Of a DNA stretch of 64,000 nt, positions 24,796 through 33,044 are shown in pieces (position 1 is the stretch's first letter; every line of letters begins with the position of its first letter). The notes under the pieces are model-generated. The model was not told the origin of the DNA. It did no database searches and saw nothing but the letters and a program-made list of their open reading frames with translations. The position numbers and the translations under genes are program-made. This DNA comes from Mumia flava (lineage in GTDB: Bacteria; Actinomycetota; Actinomycetes; Propionibacteriales; Nocardioidaceae). Location of the stretch: positions 1,860,001-1,924,000 of the forward strand of contig NZ_PGEZ01000001.1 of assembly GCF_002797495.1 (NCBI RefSeq), in the 5' to 3' direction.

Positions 24796-25344
24796 ATGAA
24801 CACACGTACGATCCGGGTCGCGGCAACGCTGTCCGGTGCGGTCCTCGCCGGGGCGCTTCTCCCCGCGGCCGCGCACGCCGAGACGGACGTCGTCCGCGAT
24901 CCGCGGGGCGACGCTCCGCGCGCGGTGGACATCACCAAGCTGCGCGTCGCGCACGGCACCTACCGCGTGAAGGGCACGCTCACGATCCCGCACCTGAAGA
25001 AGCGCAAGGCCGCGGCCACCGAGCTGATCCTGAAGCCACGCAAGTCCGGCGGCTGGACCTACCACGTCGGGGTGTGGCGGGGCCGCCAGGGCAAGGTCCG
25101 CTCGCTCTACCTCGGGTGGATGCACCGCGACGACCCGGCGTCCTGGCAGACCCTGCCGTGCAACGGGATCAGGACGTCGGCGACGAAGAAGAAGCTGAAG
25201 ATCAGCGTCCCGAACCGCTGCCTGACCGAGTCGCCGTCCGGACGCAGGCTCAAGGGGAAGGCGGGGATCCTGGCGCGGATCGGACCGGGCCACGACTCGT
25301 TCGACGAGATGACCCGCTACACGCCGTGGCTGCGCCAGGGCTGA
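24796..25344 (+). CDS. secreted protein of unknown function
   Basis: 182 residues. ATG at 24796 follows GAAGGAG. A Sec signal peptide is clear: NTRTIR, hydrophobic core ATLSGAVLAGALLPAA, and an AHA-E cleavage site near residue 29. The mature protein is very basic (HLKKRKAAA, SATKKKLKISVPNRC) with two cysteines that may form a disulphide, and starts with DVVRDPRGD. Similar small secreted proteins are common in Nocardioidaceae. I do not recognise a family with a known role. Its stop codon is shared with the first unit of the 22-bp array that follows. Confidence 0.68.
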   Translation: MNTRTIRVAATLSGAVLAGALLPAAAHAETDVVRDPRGDAPRAVDITKLRVAHGTYRVKGTLTIPHLKKRKAAATELILKPRKSGGWTYHVGVWRGRQGKVRSLYLGWMHRDDPASWQTLPCNGIRTSATKKKLKISVPNRCLTESPSGRRLKGKAGILARIGPGHDSFDEMTRYTPWLRQG

Positions 25345-25420
25345 CTCGCGAGCACACCACGACTGACTCGCGAGCACACCACGACTGACTCGCGAGCACG
25401 CCACGACTGACTCGCGAGCG
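25341..25420 (+). repeat. 22-bp tandem repeat array (family A), secreted protein-hmgL junction
   Basis: Three full 22-bp units (25341-25362, 25363-25384, 25385-25406) and a partial fourth (to 25420). Each has the anchor GACTCGCGAGC and an 11-base tail ACACCACGACT, with one change in the third unit. The array spans precisely from the stop codon of the secreted protein gene to the stop codon of convergent hmgL. Confidence 0.88.
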
Positions 25421-26359
25421 TCAGGAGGTGAGGGCTCGGACGACCGCGGAAGGCGACGGTCGTCCGAGCTCTCCGGCCATCCAGGCGCTGGTCGCCGCCA
25501 GCGCCTCCAGGTCGACGCCGTGGGAGATCCCGAGGCCGTCGAGCATCCACACGAGGTCCTCGGTGGCGAGGTTCCCGGTGGCGGAGCGGGCGTACGGGCA
25601 CCCGCCGAGGCCGCCGGCCGACGCGTCGAAGGTCGTGATGCCGCGACGCAGGGCCGCGTACGCGTTGGCGAGCGCCTGCCCGTAGGTGTCGTGGAAGTGC
25701 ATTGCGAGGCGGTCCGTGCCGATCCCGGCCTCCCCGAACGCGTCGATCAGCACGCGGGTGTGCTGCGCGGTGCCGACCCCGATGGTGTCGCCGAGGGACA
25801 GCTCGTACGCACCCATCGCGAGCAGCCGGGCGCCCGCCTCGACGACACGCTGCGGCGCGACGGCGCCCTCCCAGGGGTCGCCGAAGCACATCGACAGGTA
25901 CGCCCGGACCTGGACGCCGGCCTCGCGCGCCCGGGTGACCACCGGCTCGAACATCGCGAACTGGGCGTCGTACGTGCTGTTCAGGTTCCTCGCGGCGAAC
26001 GTCTCGGTGGCGCTCGCGAACACGGCGACGTGGGTGACCCCGGCCTCGAGCGCACGGTCGAGACCGCGCTCGTTCGGGACGAGCACGGGGTAGGGCCGCG
26101 CGCCGCCGAGGTCGAGCCGCGCGACCAGGTCGGCTGCGTCGGCGAGCTGGGGGACCCACCGCGGGTGCACGAAGCTGGTCGCCTCCACGATCGGCAGACC
26201 GGCGGCTCCCAGCCGCTCGACGAACCCGACCTTCGTCTCCAGCGGGACGGTCGCGGACTCGTTCTGCAGCCCGTCGCGCGGACCGACCTCGTAGATCGTG
26301 ACGGACTCGGGCAGGTCCGGGTCACGGTAGGTCGTCGGCAGTCCGTTCGTCTCGATCAT
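25421..26359 (-). CDS. mvaB: hydroxymethylglutaryl-CoA lyase
   Basis: 312 residues. Cleaves HMG-CoA to acetoacetate and acetyl-CoA, the last step of leucine degradation. Motifs of the DRE-TIM family: EVGPRDGLQNE (metal-binding Asp), FHDTYGQALANAYAAL (HxD-type metal site), and the catalytic-cysteine loop GGLGGCPYARSATGN. The ATG at 26359 shares one base with the stop of the carboxylase alpha subunit gene. Operon order mccB-mccA-mvaB. Confidence 0.9.
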   Translation of the reverse strand: MIETNGLPTTYRDPDLPESVTIYEVGPRDGLQNESATVPLETKVGFVERLGAAGLPIVEATSFVHPRWVPQLADAADLVARLDLGGARPYPVLVPNERGLDRALEAGVTHVAVFASATETFAARNLNSTYDAQFAMFEPVVTRAREAGVQVRAYLSMCFGDPWEGAVAPQRVVEAGARLLAMGAYELSLGDTIGVGTAQHTRVLIDAFGEAGIGTDRLAMHFHDTYGQALANAYAALRRGITTFDASAGGLGGCPYARSATGNLATEDLVWMLDGLGISHGVDLEALAATSAWMAGELGRPSPSAVVRALTS

Positions 26360-28365
26360 CACGCCTCCTGCGCACCCTCGGCCGGCTCGACCGTCACGAG
26401 CAGGTCACCCAGCGCGACCGACGCCCCGGCCACGGCACGGACGTCGGTCACGACCCCGTCGTACGGAGCCTTCAGGGCCAGCTCCATCTTCATCGCCTCG
26501 ACGACCGCGAGCACCTGACCGGCCGCGACCGGGTCACCGACCCCGACGTCGACGGCGAGGACCGTGCCCGGCATGGGCGCCACCACGTCGGCGTCCCCGG
26601 CCTGCTCGGCGCCCGGGTCACGCGCCGGGTCGGGGTGCCGGAAGTGCCAGGTCTGGCCGTCGACGACCACGTCCACGCCGTCGGAGCGGACCTCGCTCAC
26701 GACCCGCTGCGGCCCGGCGGGCCCGACCGTCACCTCGTGGTGCTCACCGTCGGGGCCGACCAGCTCGACCCGCAGGCCGGCGGCCGGTCCGCTGGAACGC
26801 CACCCGTCGGCGGTGCCGAAGGGATCGTCGCCCGGCGCCGCGTACCGGTCGGCCCATGCGCGGCCTGCAGCCTCGACCGCCGCGCCGGGGACGTCGGGCC
26901 GTCGGAGCAGCGGCTCTGCCTGCTCGGAGTCGAGCCAGGCCGTGTGCACGGCGCCACCGGCGAACTCGGGCGAGTCGACCAGGCGGCGCAGGAACCCGAC
27001 GTTGGTCGTGATCCCGAGGACCGCCGTGGCCCCGAGCGCGTCGCGCAGCGCCAGGCGTGCGGCCTCGCGATCGGCGCCGTACGCGATCACCTTGCCGAGC
27101 ATCGGGTCGTACGCCGTGGTGACGACGCTGCCGGACTCCAGCGCGGCGTCCACCCGCACCCGCTCCGGCCACACCACCGAGGTCGCGCGACCGGCCTGCG
27201 GGAGGAACCCCGCGTACGGATCCTCGGCGTAGACGCGGGCCTCGATCGCGTGACCCGAGGTGACGACGTCGGACTGCGCCAGGCCGAGCGTGCGGCCCTG
27301 GGCCACCCGCAGCTGGAGCGCGACCAGGTCGAGCCCCGTGACGGCCTCGGTGACGGGGTGCTCGACCTGGAGCCGCGTGTTCATCTCGAGGAACGCGATC
27401 TGCTCCTCGCCGCTCGGAGAGTCGAACACGAGGAACTCGACCGTGCCCGCGTTGACGTAGCCGACCTCGTGGCACAGCGCGACCGCCGCGTCGGTGAGCC
27501 GCCGGCGGGTCCGGTCGGCGATCGTCGGCGCCGGTGCCTCCTCGAGGACCTTCTGGTGGCGCCGCTGCGCGGAGCAGTCCCGCTCGCCCAGGTGCACGAC
27601 CGTGCCGTGCTCGTCACCGATCACCTGCACCTCCACGTGGCGGCCACGCTCGACGTACTGCTCGACGAGCAGCGTCGGGTCGCCGAACGCCGCGACCGCC
27701 TCACGACCGGCGGCGGCGATCGCGTCCGGGAGGTCACCGGCAGCGCGGACGACCCGCATGCCCTTGCCGCCACCACCCGCGGCCGCCTTGACCAGCACAG
27801 GGAAGCGCACGTCGCCCACGACGGTGTCGCCGTCGAGCTCCCACCGGTCGGTGACCGCGACACCCGCCCGCTCCGCGAGATCGCGAGCGCGGTCCTTGCG
27901 GCCCATCACCTCGATCACCTCGGCGCTCGGCCCGACCCACACCAGGCCGGCTTCGGCGACCGCCGCCGCGAACCCGGCGTTCTCCGACAGGAACCCGTAC
28001 CCGGGGTGCACGGCGCCGGCACCGCTGCGACGCGCGGCGTCGAGCAGGTCGTCGATCGCGAGGTACGAGCCGATCGGCTCGGCGGCGTCGGCGAGCCGGA
28101 CGTGCGGCGCCGACGCGTCGTTCTCGGCGTAGACGGCGACGGTCCGCAGACCCTCGGCGCGGGCGGCGCGGACGATCCGCAGCGCGATCTCGCCGCGGTT
28201 CGCGACGAGGAGGGTGGAGAAGCGGGGGGCGGCGGGGTCTCGATCGCTCGCTCCGCTCGCGCCTCGACCAGCGGGCGCACCACCGCTGGTCGAGGCGGGG
28301 CCGAGGGACGAGGCCCCGATCGAGACCCCCCCAGCGGGAGGGGACGCGGGAGTCGGTGTCGTCAT
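26359..28365 (-). CDS. mccA: methylcrotonyl-CoA carboxylase, biotin-containing alpha subunit, with repeat-derived N-terminus
   Basis: 668 residues. Biotin carboxylase from about residue 49 (FSTLLVANRGEIALRIVRAA), ATP-grasp loop KAAAGGGGKGM, EMNTRLQVEHPVTE, and a C-terminal biotinyl domain with VEAMKMELAL. It carboxylates the biotin that MccB uses for 3-methylcrotonyl-CoA; a propionyl/acetyl-CoA role is less likely given the neighbours. The start is the ATG at 28365, five bases past the mccB stop; no in-frame ATG, GTG or TTG start fits close to residue 48. Residues about 13-44 (IGASSLGPASTSGGAPAGRG and flanks) are encoded by a 95-bp palindromic repeat, described separately. Confidence 0.88.
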   Translation of the reverse strand: MTTPTPASPPAGGVSIGASSLGPASTSGGAPAGRGASGASDRDPAAPRFSTLLVANRGEIALRIVRAARAEGLRTVAVYAENDASAPHVRLADAAEPIGSYLAIDDLLDAARRSGAGAVHPGYGFLSENAGFAAAVAEAGLVWVGPSAEVIEVMGRKDRARDLAERAGVAVTDRWELDGDTVVGDVRFPVLVKAAAGGGGKGMRVVRAAGDLPDAIAAAGREAVAAFGDPTLLVEQYVERGRHVEVQVIGDEHGTVVHLGERDCSAQRRHQKVLEEAPAPTIADRTRRRLTDAAVALCHEVGYVNAGTVEFLVFDSPSGEEQIAFLEMNTRLQVEHPVTEAVTGLDLVALQLRVAQGRTLGLAQSDVVTSGHAIEARVYAEDPYAGFLPQAGRATSVVWPERVRVDAALESGSVVTTAYDPMLGKVIAYGADREAARLALRDALGATAVLGITTNVGFLRRLVDSPEFAGGAVHTAWLDSEQAEPLLRRPDVPGAAVEAAGRAWADRYAAPGDDPFGTADGWRSSGPAAGLRVELVGPDGEHHEVTVGPAGPQRVVSEVRSDGVDVVVDGQTWHFRHPDPARDPGAEQAGDADVVAPMPGTVLAVDVGVGDPVAAGQVLAVVEAMKMELALKAPYDGVVTDVRAVAGASVALGDLLVTVEPAEGAQEA
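28235..28329. repeat. 95-bp palindromic repeat (family B) within the mccA coding region
   Basis: Nested inverted repeats: outer arms GGGTCTCGATCG / CGATCGAGACCC and inner arms CCTCGACCAGCG / CGCTGGTCGAGG around a 10-base loop. The element has the family B sequence (GATCGCTCGCTCCGCTCGCGCCTCGAC) seen between genes at 38616, 45786 and 59216. Here it is read through in frame as the N-terminal extension of mccA. Confidence 0.82.
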
Positions 28366-28370
28366 CGTGC

Positions 28371-29969
28371 TCACATCCGGAAGATGCCGTAGGACGGCTC
28401 GGGGATCGGGGCGTTCGAGGCGACCTGGAGGGCCATCCCGAGCACGCGGCGGGTGTCGGCGGGGTCGATGATGCCGTCGTCCCAGAGCCGCGCGGTCGAG
28501 TAGTACGCGGACCCCTGCTCGGCGTACTGAGCCCGGATCGGGTCCTTGAACGCCTCCTCGTCCTGCGCGCTCCACTCGCCGCCACGCGACTCGATGCCGT
28601 CGCGCCGCACGGTCGCCAGCACGGACGCGGCCTGCTCGCCACCCATCACCGAGATCTGGGCGTTCGGCCACATCCACAGGAACCGCGGGTCGTACGCACG
28701 CCCGCACATGCCGTAGTTGCCGGCGCCGTACGACCCGCCGATCACCACCGTCATCTTCGGGACCACCGACGACGCGACCGCGGTGACGAGCTTGGCGCCG
28801 TCCTTCGCGATCCCGCGGTTCTCGTACTCGCGGCCGACCATGAAGCCGGTGATGTTCTGGAGGAACACGAGCGGGACGCCGCGCTGGTTCGCGAGCTCGA
28901 CGAAGTGCGCCCCCTTGAGCGCGGACTCGGCGAAGAGGATCCCGTTGTTCGCGACGATCGCGACCGGGTAGCCCCAGATCCGGGCGAAGCCGCAGACGAG
29001 CGTGTCCCCGTAGAGCGGCTTGAACTCGTGGAACGCCGATGCGTCGACGACCCGGCGGATCACCTCGCGCACGTCGTACGGCGTGCGCGGGTCGGCCGGG
29101 ACGACGTCGTCGAGCGTCGCGGGGTCCTCGAGCGGATCGGCGACCTCGACCTGGGTCAGGCTCGGCGGGTCGCGCCGCTCGAGCGTGGCGACGATCGAGC
29201 GGACGATCGCGAGCGCGTGCGCGTCGTCGTCGGCGAGGTGGTCGACGACCCCGGACGTACGGGCGTGCACGTCGCCGCCACCCAGCTCCTCGGCGGTGAC
29301 CACCTCGCCGGTCGCGGCCTTCACCAGGGGCGGGCCGCCGAGGAAGATCGTGCCCTGGTCGCGCACGATCACCGTCTCGTCGCTCATGGCGGGGACGTAG
29401 GCGCCGCCGGCCGTGCACGATCCCATCACCGCGGCGACCTGCGCGATGCCCTGCGCCGACAGCTGCGCCTGGTGGTAGAAGATCCGGCCGAAGTGCTCAC
29501 GGTCCGGGAAGACCTCGTCCTGCATCGGGAGGTACGCGCCGCCGGAGTCGACCAGGTAGAGGCACGGCAGGTGGTTGTCGGCGGCGATGGTCTGGGCGCG
29601 CAGGTGCTTCTTCACCGTCATCGGGTAGTACGTGCCGCCCTTGACCGTGGCGTCGTTCGCGACGACCACGCACTCGCGACCCGAGACCCGTCCGATCCCG
29701 GCGACCACCCCGGCGCTCGGGACGGCGTAGGGGTCCGCGTCCTGGGCGTGCGGGTCGCCGTACATGCCGTACGCCGCGAGCGGGGCGATCTCGAGGAACG
29801 GGGAGCCGGGGTCGAGCAGGTGGTCGACCCGGTCGCGCACGAGCATCTTCCCGCGGGACTCGTGCTTCGCGCGGGCGGCGGCCGAGCCCCCGTCGCGGAC
29901 CCGGTCGAGACGCTCGCGCAGCACCGCGACGGCGTCGCGCAGACCGGTGGGCGGGGCGTTGGTGGACAT
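28371..29969 (-). CDS. mccB: methylcrotonyl-CoA carboxylase, carboxyltransferase beta subunit
   Basis: 532 residues. MCC beta features: [57 protein letters not shown] (CoA/acyl site), and [21 protein letters not shown] (oxyanion). Transfers CO2 from biotin to 3-methylcrotonyl-CoA. First gene of mccB-mccA-mvaB. A perfect palindrome covers the region 8-24 bases before its ATG. Isovaleryl-CoA dehydrogenase and methylglutaconyl-CoA hydratase genes are not next to it, so the leucine pathway must be completed elsewhere. Confidence 0.92.
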   Translation of the reverse strand: MSTNAPPTGLRDAVAVLRERLDRVRDGGSAAARAKHESRGKMLVRDRVDHLLDPGSPFLEIAPLAAYGMYGDPHAQDADPYAVPSAGVVAGIGRVSGRECVVVANDATVKGGTYYPMTVKKHLRAQTIAADNHLPCLYLVDSGGAYLPMQDEVFPDREHFGRIFYHQAQLSAQGIAQVAAVMGSCTAGGAYVPAMSDETVIVRDQGTIFLGGPPLVKAATGEVVTAEELGGGDVHARTSGVVDHLADDDAHALAIVRSIVATLERRDPPSLTQVEVADPLEDPATLDDVVPADPRTPYDVREVIRRVVDASAFHEFKPLYGDTLVCGFARIWGYPVAIVANNGILFAESALKGAHFVELANQRGVPLVFLQNITGFMVGREYENRGIAKDGAKLVTAVASSVVPKMTVVIGGSYGAGNYGMCGRAYDPRFLWMWPNAQISVMGGEQAASVLATVRRDGIESRGGEWSAQDEEAFKDPIRAQYAEQGSAYYSTARLWDDGIIDPADTRRVLGMALQVASNAPIPEPSYGIFRM

Positions 29970-29977
29970 GCAGCGAT

Positions 29978-29993
29978 GTTAACGATCGTTAAC
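29978..29993. promoter_or_regulatory. perfect 16-bp palindrome before mccB, probable TetR operator
   Basis: GTTAACGATCGTTAAC is perfectly symmetrical and ends 8 bases before the mccB ATG. Its minus-strand end gives TAACAT six bases before the ATG, a good -10 for a leaderless transcript, so a bound repressor would block the promoter. A TetR gene lies 2.5 kb away (32454). Confidence 0.68.
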
Positions 29994-30048
29994 CTCCGAC
30001 GCCAGCCGGCCGTACCGGCTCGGCGCCTCGGCCGCGCCGCCCGCGCGG

Positions 30049-31008
30049 TCAGACCAGGAGCAGCGTCTTCGCGATCGCCGTGCGGTCCTCGAGCCCGGCG
30101 TGCGCCAGCGCGGCCGCCTCGAGCGGGTAGCGCTGACGGATCAGCGGCGCCCAGCGGCCCGTCCGCAGCCGCTCGATCGCCTCCACCGTGAACCGACGCG
30201 TGGTCGCGGGGTCGGTCTGGGCGCCGGTGATCCCACGCACCTCGAGGCGGCGGCGCGCGACGTCGTCGGGCTCCGGGACCACGAACCCGCCGCCCGCGCC
30301 GTACCCGACGAAGCGTCCACCGTCGGCCAGCACGGCCAGCGCCTCGCGACCAGGGGCGCCGCCCGCCCCGTCCAGGACGACCGTGGGGGGCCCGCCGAGA
30401 GCCGCGACGGCCTTCTCCGACCAGGCCGGGCTCGTGTAGTCGACGGCGGCGGCACCGAGGTCCGCGACGACAGCGAGCTTGGCCGCACCCCGCGCCGCAC
30501 CCACCACGTCGGCGCCGGTCGCGACCAGGTCCTGGACGAGCAGCGAGCCCGCACCGCCGGCGGCCGCGTTCACGACCACCCGGTCCTCGGGGCCGACCGC
30601 GGTGACCTCGACGAGCCGGAGCGCGGTCACGGCATCGCGCGACAGGGCGGCCGCCTGCTCGAGCGTGACGTCGTCCGGCACCGGGACGAGCACCGCGACG
30701 TCGACCCGCGCCAGCTCCGCGTACCCGCCCTGCGTGCCCGTCCGGGCGACGACCCGCCGGCCCCGCCACGCGTCGTCCACCCCGGGCCCGACCGACCGGA
30801 CCCGCCCGGCGACCGCGCCGCCCGCGACGTACGGCAGGCTCATGCCCCACTCCTCGGCCAGGCCGCGTCGCAGCAGGGTGTCGAGGAAGATCACGTCGGC
30901 GATCTCCACGTCGACCACCACCTCGCCCGCACCGGCCTCGGGCGCCTCGACCTCGCTGACCTGGAGGACCTCCGGGCCCCCGAACCGTTCGACCTGCACT
31001 GCGCGCAT
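30049..31008 (-). CDS. zinc-independent quinone oxidoreductase (MDR family)
   Basis: 319 residues. Medium-chain reductase: N-terminal GroES-like domain (MRAVQVERFGGPEVLQVSEV) and NADPH fold (NAAAGGAGSLLVQDLVATGADVVGAARG). It lacks the zinc ligands of alcohol dehydrogenases, like NADPH:quinone oxidoreductases. ATG at 31008 follows GGAGGAGG. A SoxR-like box lies about 50-75 bp upstream, so it is likely induced by redox-cycling compounds; a SoxR-dependent quinone reductase is also known in Streptomyces coelicolor. Ends 79 bp before mccB on the same strand. Confidence 0.85.
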   Translation of the reverse strand: MRAVQVERFGGPEVLQVSEVEAPEAGAGEVVVDVEIADVIFLDTLLRRGLAEEWGMSLPYVAGGAVAGRVRSVGPGVDDAWRGRRVVARTGTQGGYAELARVDVAVLVPVPDDVTLEQAAALSRDAVTALRLVEVTAVGPEDRVVVNAAAGGAGSLLVQDLVATGADVVGAARGAAKLAVVADLGAAAVDYTSPAWSEKAVAALGGPPTVVLDGAGGAPGREALAVLADGGRFVGYGAGGGFVVPEPDDVARRRLEVRGITGAQTDPATTRRFTVEAIERLRTGRWAPLIRQRYPLEAAALAHAGLEDRTAIAKTLLLV

Positions 31009-31054
31009 CACGCCTCCTCCGACGAGGGTCCGCGGACCGGACCCGGGAGCCCAG

Positions 31055-31083
31055 CGTGCAACTTCATGTGCGCTTGAGGTCAA
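31055..31083 (-). promoter_or_regulatory. SoxR-type box before the quinone oxidoreductase gene
   Basis: On the minus strand the 29 bases 31083-31055 match the 29 bases 10743-10771 before the transketolase operon at 24 positions, including TTGACCTCAAG at the left and TTGCACG at the right. Spacing from TTGACC to CACGCT is 19 bp. The symmetrical half (ATGAAG) is weaker than in the canonical box. Together the two sites suggest a small local SoxR regulon. Confidence 0.62.
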
Positions 31084-31137
31084 CACCCGCTGACTCCGGT
31101 CGTGCTCCCGCGGCCGGGATCGATCGGTCCGCGGCGC

Positions 31138-32115
31138 TCAGAGCCACCCTCGCCGAGCCGCGACGACACCGAGCTGGAGTCGGGTCTCGACGTCGGCCGC
31201 CTCCATCAGCCGTGCGGTCCGGCGCTGCACCGTGCGGGACGACAGGCCCAGCCGGCTCGCGACCTTCTGGTCGGTCAGCCCGGCGTTCAGGAGACGCAGG
31301 ATCGCGAGGTCGACACCGTTCAGCCCCGCGACGGACGCGTCACCGTCCCCCGCCCCGCCCAGCAGCGGCGCCGCCGTCTCCCACATCCGGTCGAACAGAC
31401 CCAGCGTCAGGTCTCGCAAGCCTCCGCCGTGCACGACCAGCGCGCCCTCGGTCGCACCGTCGGCACGGCGCAGCGGGACCAGGGCCGTGTCCCGGTCCAC
31501 GACGACCAGCCGACAGGGCGCGTGCCGGACCACCCGCACGTCGATCCGCCCGGTCGAGGCCCCCGAGAGCGCGGCCAGAAGTCCCGGCCGCTCCATCGCG
31601 CCCCGCTCGGCGACCGCCCGGAACCGGACCCCGCGCTCCAGGGCTCTGCGCTCCTCGACCAGATCGGGGTCCATGCCGGGGTGCGGCGCCGACTGGATGA
31701 TCGTCATGACCTCGTCGCGCGCCGCACGGATCAGCTGGGTGATCCGGTGGCCGGCCGCCTCGGGTCCCGCCACCACGTCGACCGCGTCGACCGCGCCCCG
31801 GCCCTGACGGCCGCGCCGGTAGATCTCGTCGAGACGCTCGATCTCCTGCTGGGCGTCGACCAGGCCTCGCTGCTTCTCGACGACGCGGGCGGAGAGCCCC
31901 ACGGACGGCGGGGCAGCGACCCAGCGCAACGGGCGACCGTGGGAGGCGTGCCGGATCACGAGCGCGTCCTGCTCCAGCAGCGTGATCGTGGCGACGATCT
32001 CCTCGACGGCGAGTCCGGTCACCTCGGCGACGTCGTCGTACGACGCGTTCGGCCGCTCGAGAAGGGCAAGGTAGACCCGGGACTCGTCGGTGGACAGGCC
32101 GAGGATCTCCAGCAC
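31138..32115 (-). CDS. two-domain regulator: TrmB-like N-terminus, LuxR-type HTH C-terminus
   Basis: 325 residues, GTG start. N-terminal TrmB-like winged helix (MLEILGLSTDESRVYLALLERPN; DDVAEVTGLAVEEIVATITLLE). A middle region follows, including HRITQLIRAARDEVMTIIQS. The C-terminal LuxR/GerE HTH is at the end (LNGVDLAILRLLNAGLTDQKVASRLGLSSRTVQRR). This TrmB-LuxR architecture is common in streptomycetes and their relatives and its effectors are mostly unknown. It has its own transcription unit between the quinone oxidoreductase and the TetR gene. Target unknown. Confidence 0.75.
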   Translation of the reverse strand: MLEILGLSTDESRVYLALLERPNASYDDVAEVTGLAVEEIVATITLLEQDALVIRHASHGRPLRWVAAPPSVGLSARVVEKQRGLVDAQQEIERLDEIYRRGRQGRGAVDAVDVVAGPEAAGHRITQLIRAARDEVMTIIQSAPHPGMDPDLVEERRALERGVRFRAVAERGAMERPGLLAALSGASTGRIDVRVVRHAPCRLVVVDRDTALVPLRRADGATEGALVVHGGGLRDLTLGLFDRMWETAAPLLGGAGDGDASVAGLNGVDLAILRLLNAGLTDQKVASRLGLSSRTVQRRTARLMEAADVETRLQLGVVAARRGWL

Positions 32116-32453
32116 GTGGCGCCTCCCGATGTGCGCTCGCCCTGCCGGATCATCCCACGCCGGCGGTGTCGGTCGCAGGGAGATCCGGTGATCTGTGAAG
32201 GTTCAAGATCACAGGGCGATAACGATTCCCCCGCCGACCGAGCCGGTCACCGACATGTCCGATTCGTCCATTCCAATCAGGGTGAATTCGTGGCAGATTT
32301 CTCGCTGCACGCCTCATCCGCGCGGCCCCCGTGACGCGGAGAGGCGTTTCGTGAGCGGACCCGAGACCGCTCACGAAGAGGAGCGGCCGGCGGTCCCCAC
32401 CGTCGGCCGCTTCGTTCCTTGGAGGACCGCCTTGCTCCTAGCATGGGGCCACG
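32116..32453. other. 338-bp intergenic region with three inverted repeats
   Basis: Between divergent regulator genes. GTGATCT (32188-32194) pairs with AGATCAC (32206-32212), a possible operator. TTCGTGAGCGG / CCGCTCACGAA (32348-32377) is an 11-bp perfect stem with an 8-base loop. It is followed by GCGGCCG / CGGCCGC (32383-32410), with an inner GGT/ACC pair. The last two lie in tandem, ending 44 bp before the TetR ATG. Short reading frames here do not look like genes. Confidence 0.55.
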
Positions 32454-33002
32454 ATGACGACGAGGCGTGAGCAGATCCTGACGACCGCGGCGAGCCTGTT
32501 CGCCGAACGGGGCTTCCACGGCGTCTCCGTCCACGACATCGGAGCCGCGTGCGGGATCTCCGGCCCGGCGCTGTATCGCCACTTCGCCGGCAAGGACGCG
32601 ATCCTCGACCACATGCTCGTCGAGATCAGCGAGACGCTGCGGGAGGGCGGTCGGCGGCGAGCGGCGCAGGCCGGCGACCCGAAGGTCGCGCTGGACGCGC
32701 TGATCGACTTCCACATCGAGTTCGCGCTGACGAACCCGGCCCTCATCGTCGTCCAGGAGCGGGAGTGGCCGAACCTCGACGAGGACGCCCGTGAGCGCGT
32801 GCGCAGCCTCCAGCTGGACTACGTGGACACCTGGGTCGGCGTGCTGCGGGCCCTGCGCCCCGAGCTCGACCAGCGGACGGCCCGCGCCGCTGCGCAGGCG
32901 GCCTTCGGCCTGCTCAACTCCACGCCGCACAGCGCGCGCATCTCGCGCGACCAGATGGCGACGCTGCTCGCCGAGATGGCGCGTCGCGCGCTGCTGAGCT
33001 GA
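32454..33002 (+). CDS. TetR-family transcriptional regulator
   Basis: 182 residues. N-terminal TetR HTH: QILTTAASLFAERGFHGVSVHDIGAACGISGPALYRHFAGKDAIL. The C-terminal half includes AAQAAFGLLNSTPHS, a segment shared with actinobacterial regulators encoded near acetyl/methylcrotonyl-CoA carboxylase genes (AccR-like). It is therefore the best candidate to bind GTTAACGATCGTTAAC before mccB; this is inference. Likely ligand an acyl-CoA. ATG at 32454; leader contains two tandem hairpins. Confidence 0.85.
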   Translation: MTTRREQILTTAASLFAERGFHGVSVHDIGAACGISGPALYRHFAGKDAILDHMLVEISETLREGGRRRAAQAGDPKVALDALIDFHIEFALTNPALIVVQEREWPNLDEDARERVRSLQLDYVDTWVGVLRALRPELDQRTARAAAQAAFGLLNSTPHSARISRDQMATLLAEMARRALLS

Positions 33003-33044
33003 GCGCCGCGACCAGCCCCGCGGACGACGTGGCACGATCGGGGC

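Noticed and set aside
32150-32470. Short frames in both directions in the 32.1-32.5 kb gap
   Set aside because: They run across inverted repeats and the TetR start, lack ribosome sites and have no family resemblance.
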